A DNA stretch of 64,000 nucleotides from Prauserella marina (GTDB lineage Bacteria; Actinomycetota; Actinomycetes; Mycobacteriales; Pseudonocardiaceae), in assembly GCF_002240355.1 (NCBI RefSeq), contig NZ_CP016353.1:1414501-1478500 (forward strand). The letters are read 5' to 3'. The notes under the pieces are model-generated. The model saw only the letters and a program-made list of their open reading frames with translations, was not told where the DNA came from and ran no database searches. Within the stretch, counting starts at the first letter, position 1. Each line of letters begins with the position of its first letter. The position numbers and the translations under genes were made by a program. Positions 61,435 through 64,000 of this stretch are shown in pieces.

Positions 61435-64000
61435 GTGCACCTGAAAAGCTTGACGCTCAAAGGCTTCAAGTCCTTCGCGTCGGCGACGACCCTGCGATTC
61501 GAGCCGGGCATCACGTGTGTCGTCGGCCCGAACGGCTCCGGCAAGTCGAACGTGCTCGACGCGCTGCGGTGGGTGATGGGCACCCAGGGCGCCAAGGACC
61601 TGCGCGGCGGCAAGATGGAAGACGTCATCTTCGCCGGCACCGCCGGCAGGGCGCCGCTCGGCAGGGCCGAGGTCACCCTGACCATCGACAACGCGGACGG
61701 CGCGCTGCCCATCGACTACACCGAGGTCTCGATCACCCGGCGCATGTTCCGCGACGGCGCCAGCGAATACGAGATAAACGGAAGCTCGTGCAGGCTGCTC
61801 GACATCCAGGAACTGCTGTCCGACTCCGGTATCGGCCGCGAGATGCACGTCATCGTCGGTCAGGGACAGCTCGCCGAAATCCTCCAGTCGAAGCCCGAGG
61901 AGCGGCGCGCCTTCATCGAGGAAGCGGCCGGTGTCCTCAAACACCGCAAGCGCAAGGAAAAAGCGGTCCGCAAGCTCACCGCGATGCAGGCCAACCTCGA
62001 CCGCCTCAACGACCTCACCGCCGAATTGCGGCGCCAGCTCAAGCCGCTCGGCAGGCAGGCGGAGATCGCGCGCAAGGCGCAGGTCGTGCAATCCGAGCTC
62101 AGGGACGCGCGACTCCGGCTGCTCGGCGACGACCTGGTCACCCAGCGAGCCGACATCGCCAAGGAAGAGGCCGACGAGAACGCCGCTCGTGCCCGCCGTG
62201 CCGAGGTCGAGCAGGCGCTGGAATTCGTCACCTCGGAGGAGACCGAGCTGGAAAGCTCGCTCGCCGAGGACGCGCCGCTGCTGGCCGCCGCGCAGGACAC
62301 CTGGTACAAGCTTTCCGCGCTGGCCGAGCGGCTGCGCGGCACCGTGCGGCTGGCCGTCGAACGGCAGCGGCACCTTTCGGCGGACGTCGAGACCGGCGGC
62401 TCCGGCAGGGACCCCGAGGAACTGCTGGCCGAGGCCGAAAGCGCCGCCGAACGCGAGGAGGAGCTCGCGGAGGCGGTCACCGAGGCCCGCGCCCTGCTGT
62501 CGGACACCATCGAGCGCCGCGAACATCTCGAACAGGCCGTGCAGGCTGCCGAACGCGCACACCTCGCCGCCGTCAGGGCGATCGCGGACCGCAGGGAGGG
62601 CATCGCCAAACTGACCGGCCAGGTCGAAGCCCTTCGCAGCAAGAACGGTGCGACCGCCGACGAGATCGACCGGCTCAGCACCGGTATCGACGAGGCGACC
62701 GTCCGCGCGGAAACCGCCGCGGAAGAACTCGAACAGGCACGAGCCGAAGGCGGAGTCGAGGAATCCGACGACGCGGGACTGCGCGAACGGCACGACCGCG
62801 CCGTCGAGGCCAACAACGCGGCCAAGGCAAGGGTCGAGGAGCTCAGCAAAGCCGAACGGGCCGCGGAGCGTGACATCGCCTCGGAAAAGGCGCGAGTCGA
62901 CGCGCTGTCCATGGGCCTCAAGCGCAAGGACGGCGCGGGCGCGCTGCTCGGCGCCACCGACGACCTGCCTGGACTATTGGGTTCGGTCGCCGCGCTGCTC
63001 ACCGTCGACGCGGGATACGAGGTCGCACTCGCCGCCGCGCTCGGTCCCGTGGCCGACGCCGTGGCGGTCGCGGCCGGAGCCGACGCGCTCGCCGCGCTGC
63101 GCTACCTGAAAGCCAACGAGTCGGGAAGGGCCGGTCTCCTGCTCGGCGGCTTGTCGTCCACTGTGGATAGTGCGAACTGGCCATCGTTGCCGCACGGGGC
63201 CAGGTGGGCTCGCGAGGTCGTCAACTCGCCCGAATCACTGCGGCCCGCCGTCGAGAAGGCACTCGACAAGGTCGCCGTCGTCGCCGACCTCGAAGCGGCC
63301 CGTGAACTCGTTTCCGCGCAACCCGGAGTCACCGCCGTCACCAGCGAGGGCGACGTCTTCGGCGGACATTGGGCGGCGGGCGGATCGGCAAGGGACGAAA
63401 GCGTCATCGAGGTCCAGGCCGCCGTCGACGAGGCACAGGACCGGCTCGGCGCCGCCGAGCGCAGCCTCCAGCGCACCACGGCCGAACTCGAAGGCGCCCG
63501 CGCCGCGCAGCAGGACCGCAGGACCGAGGTCGGCGAGGCCAAGGAAGCGCTCAACGAAGCCAAAGTACGCAAAGCCCGGTCTTCCGAACGTCTCTCCAGC
63601 CTTGAGCACGCCGCGCGTTCGGCGATGTCGGAGGTCGAGCGGTTGCGCGGGCAGCGCGCGAAGGTCGAGCAGAGCAGGGACGACGTCCTCGCCAAACTGG
63701 CCGAACTCGAAGAACGTCTCGCCGCGGTGTCGGATCAGCCGGTCGACGACGACCCCGACACCACCGAACGCGACGAGGCAGCGGAAACGCTGTCGGCCGT
63801 CCGGCAGGAAGAGGTCGACGCACGACTTGCCCTGCGCACCGCCGAAGAGCGGGCGCGCGGAATCGCGGGCAAGGCCGAGGCATTGCGCCGCGCGGCGGAA
63901 GCCGAGCGGCAGGCACGGGAACGTGCCGAAAAGGCGCGGGTCGCAAGGGCGAGGGGAGCGGAGATCGCCGCGGCCGTCGTCAACGGCGGCGAACTGGCGC
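61435..64000 (+). CDS. smc: Chromosome segregation protein SMC, N-terminal part (cut by window edge)
   Basis: 855 codons are present from GTG at 61435 to the window end, without a stop; family length is about 1,190. SMC compacts and segregates the chromosome with ScpA/ScpB. Walker A GPNGSGKS at residues 31-38, Q-loop region GQGQLAEILQSKPEERR, first coiled-coil arm (about 170-500), hinge domain (about 505-660; LLGSVAALLTVDAGYEVALA, GRAGLLLGG) and the beginning of the second arm, rich in Glu/Ala/Arg heptads. Signature motif and Walker B lie beyond the window. Confidence 0.97.
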   Translation, partial: MHLKSLTLKGFKSFASATTLRFEPGITCVVGPNGSGKSNVLDALRWVMGTQGAKDLRGGKMEDVIFAGTAGRAPLGRAEVTLTIDNADGALPIDYTEVSITRRMFRDGASEYEINGSSCRLLDIQELLSDSGIGREMHVIVGQGQLAEILQSKPEERRAFIEEAAGVLKHRKRKEKAVRKLTAMQANLDRLNDLTAELRRQLKPLGRQAEIARKAQVVQSELRDARLRLLGDDLVTQRADIAKEEADENAARARRAEVEQALEFVTSEETELESSLAEDAPLLAAAQDTWYKLSALAERLRGTVRLAVERQRHLSADVETGGSGRDPEELLAEAESAAEREEELAEAVTEARALLSDTIERREHLEQAVQAAERAHLAAVRAIADRREGIAKLTGQVEALRSKNGATADEIDRLSTGIDEATVRAETAAEELEQARAEGGVEESDDAGLRERHDRAVEANNAAKARVEELSKAERAAERDIASEKARVDALSMGLKRKDGAGALLGATDDLPGLLGSVAALLTVDAGYEVALAAALGPVADAVAVAAGADALAALRYLKANESGRAGLLLGGLSSTVDSANWPSLPHGARWAREVVNSPESLRPAVEKALDKVAVVADLEAARELVSAQPGVTAVTSEGDVFGGHWAAGGSARDESVIEVQAAVDEAQDRLGAAERSLQRTTAELEGARAAQQDRRTEVGEAKEALNEAKVRKARSSERLSSLEHAARSAMSEVERLRGQRAKVEQSRDDVLAKLAELEERLAAVSDQPVDDDPDTTERDEAAETLSAVRQEEVDARLALRTAEERARGIAGKAEALRRAAEAERQARERAEKARVARARGAEIAAAVVNGGELA

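Noticed and set aside
61162-62793. 543-codon minus-strand ORF opposite smc
   Set aside because: Antisense shadow of the SMC coding sequence; no features of its own.

Overview
The window is high-GC DNA with GTG/TTG starts, translationally coupled ATGA/GTGA overlaps, several apparently leaderless genes, a complete mce operon, an F420-biosynthesis gene (fbiD/cofC) and a SepIVA-like protein. This points to an actinomycete (Actinomycetota), most likely Pseudonocardiaceae or a close relative. The genus cannot be fixed from sequence alone. The core gene order mutT1-ppk-fbiD-plsC-gpsA-ddl-DUF3515-Lrp-thiL-ung-rpmB-DAK2-recG-pyc-rsmD-coaD-sepIVA-yceD-rpmF-rnc-mutM-acyP-smc follows the order known from the Mycobacterium tuberculosis Rv2985-Rv2922 region, so the window is a conserved chromosomal backbone interrupted by accessory blocks.

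Layout. 1-4.9 kb: polyphosphate kinase and the edge of mutT1, F420 guanylyltransferase, acyltransferase and glycerol-3-phosphate dehydrogenase. 5.0-7.8 kb: a cysteine-rich leader peptide ahead of cysteine dioxygenase, then a divergent PNPOx-family/MocR pair. 7.8-20.5 kb: cell wall (ddl), thiamine (thiL), DNA repair (ung, recG), ribosomal L28, DAK2 protein and pyruvate carboxylase. 20.5-21.4 kb: an unusual non-coding repeat island made of a G/T-rich degenerate repeat followed by 18 tandem 21-bp units and a short inverted copy. 21.6-32.1 kb: a PucR-type regulator and, on the minus strand, yrbEA-yrbEB-mceABCDEF plus two Mce-associated proteins, a complete Mce lipid-uptake operon without its ATPase. 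32.1-33.1 kb: an AT-richer regulatory gap with inverted repeats. 33.1-38.3 kb: a cluster of five secreted proteins of two paralogous families, plus an internally deleted relic. 38.4-42.3 kb: SagB-like nitroreductase, LLM flavin oxidoreductase and HelD-like helicase.

42.4-47.8 kb returns to the backbone: rsmD, coaD, a secreted guanyl-specific RNase, sepIVA, yceD, rpmF, rnc, a decayed Uma2 gene and mutM. 47.9-60.7 kb is a second accessory block: XRE regulator/MFS pair, stress-type membrane protein, ROK regulator, the kdp potassium operon (small membrane ORF-kdpF-A-B-C-D-E) and a Pro/Ser/Thr/Asp-rich membrane protein. 60.8-64 kb holds acyP and the 5' part of smc, cut by the window edge.

The points most worth following are the Cys-rich leader peptide before cdo; a dispersed hairpin family (two copies, opposite orientation, compensatory stem changes and a conserved loop); the 21-bp repeat island; the secreted paralog cluster next to the mce operon with its shared-motif operator region; and two internally deleted gene relics. 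No tRNA, rRNA, CRISPR array, IS element or prophage was recognised.
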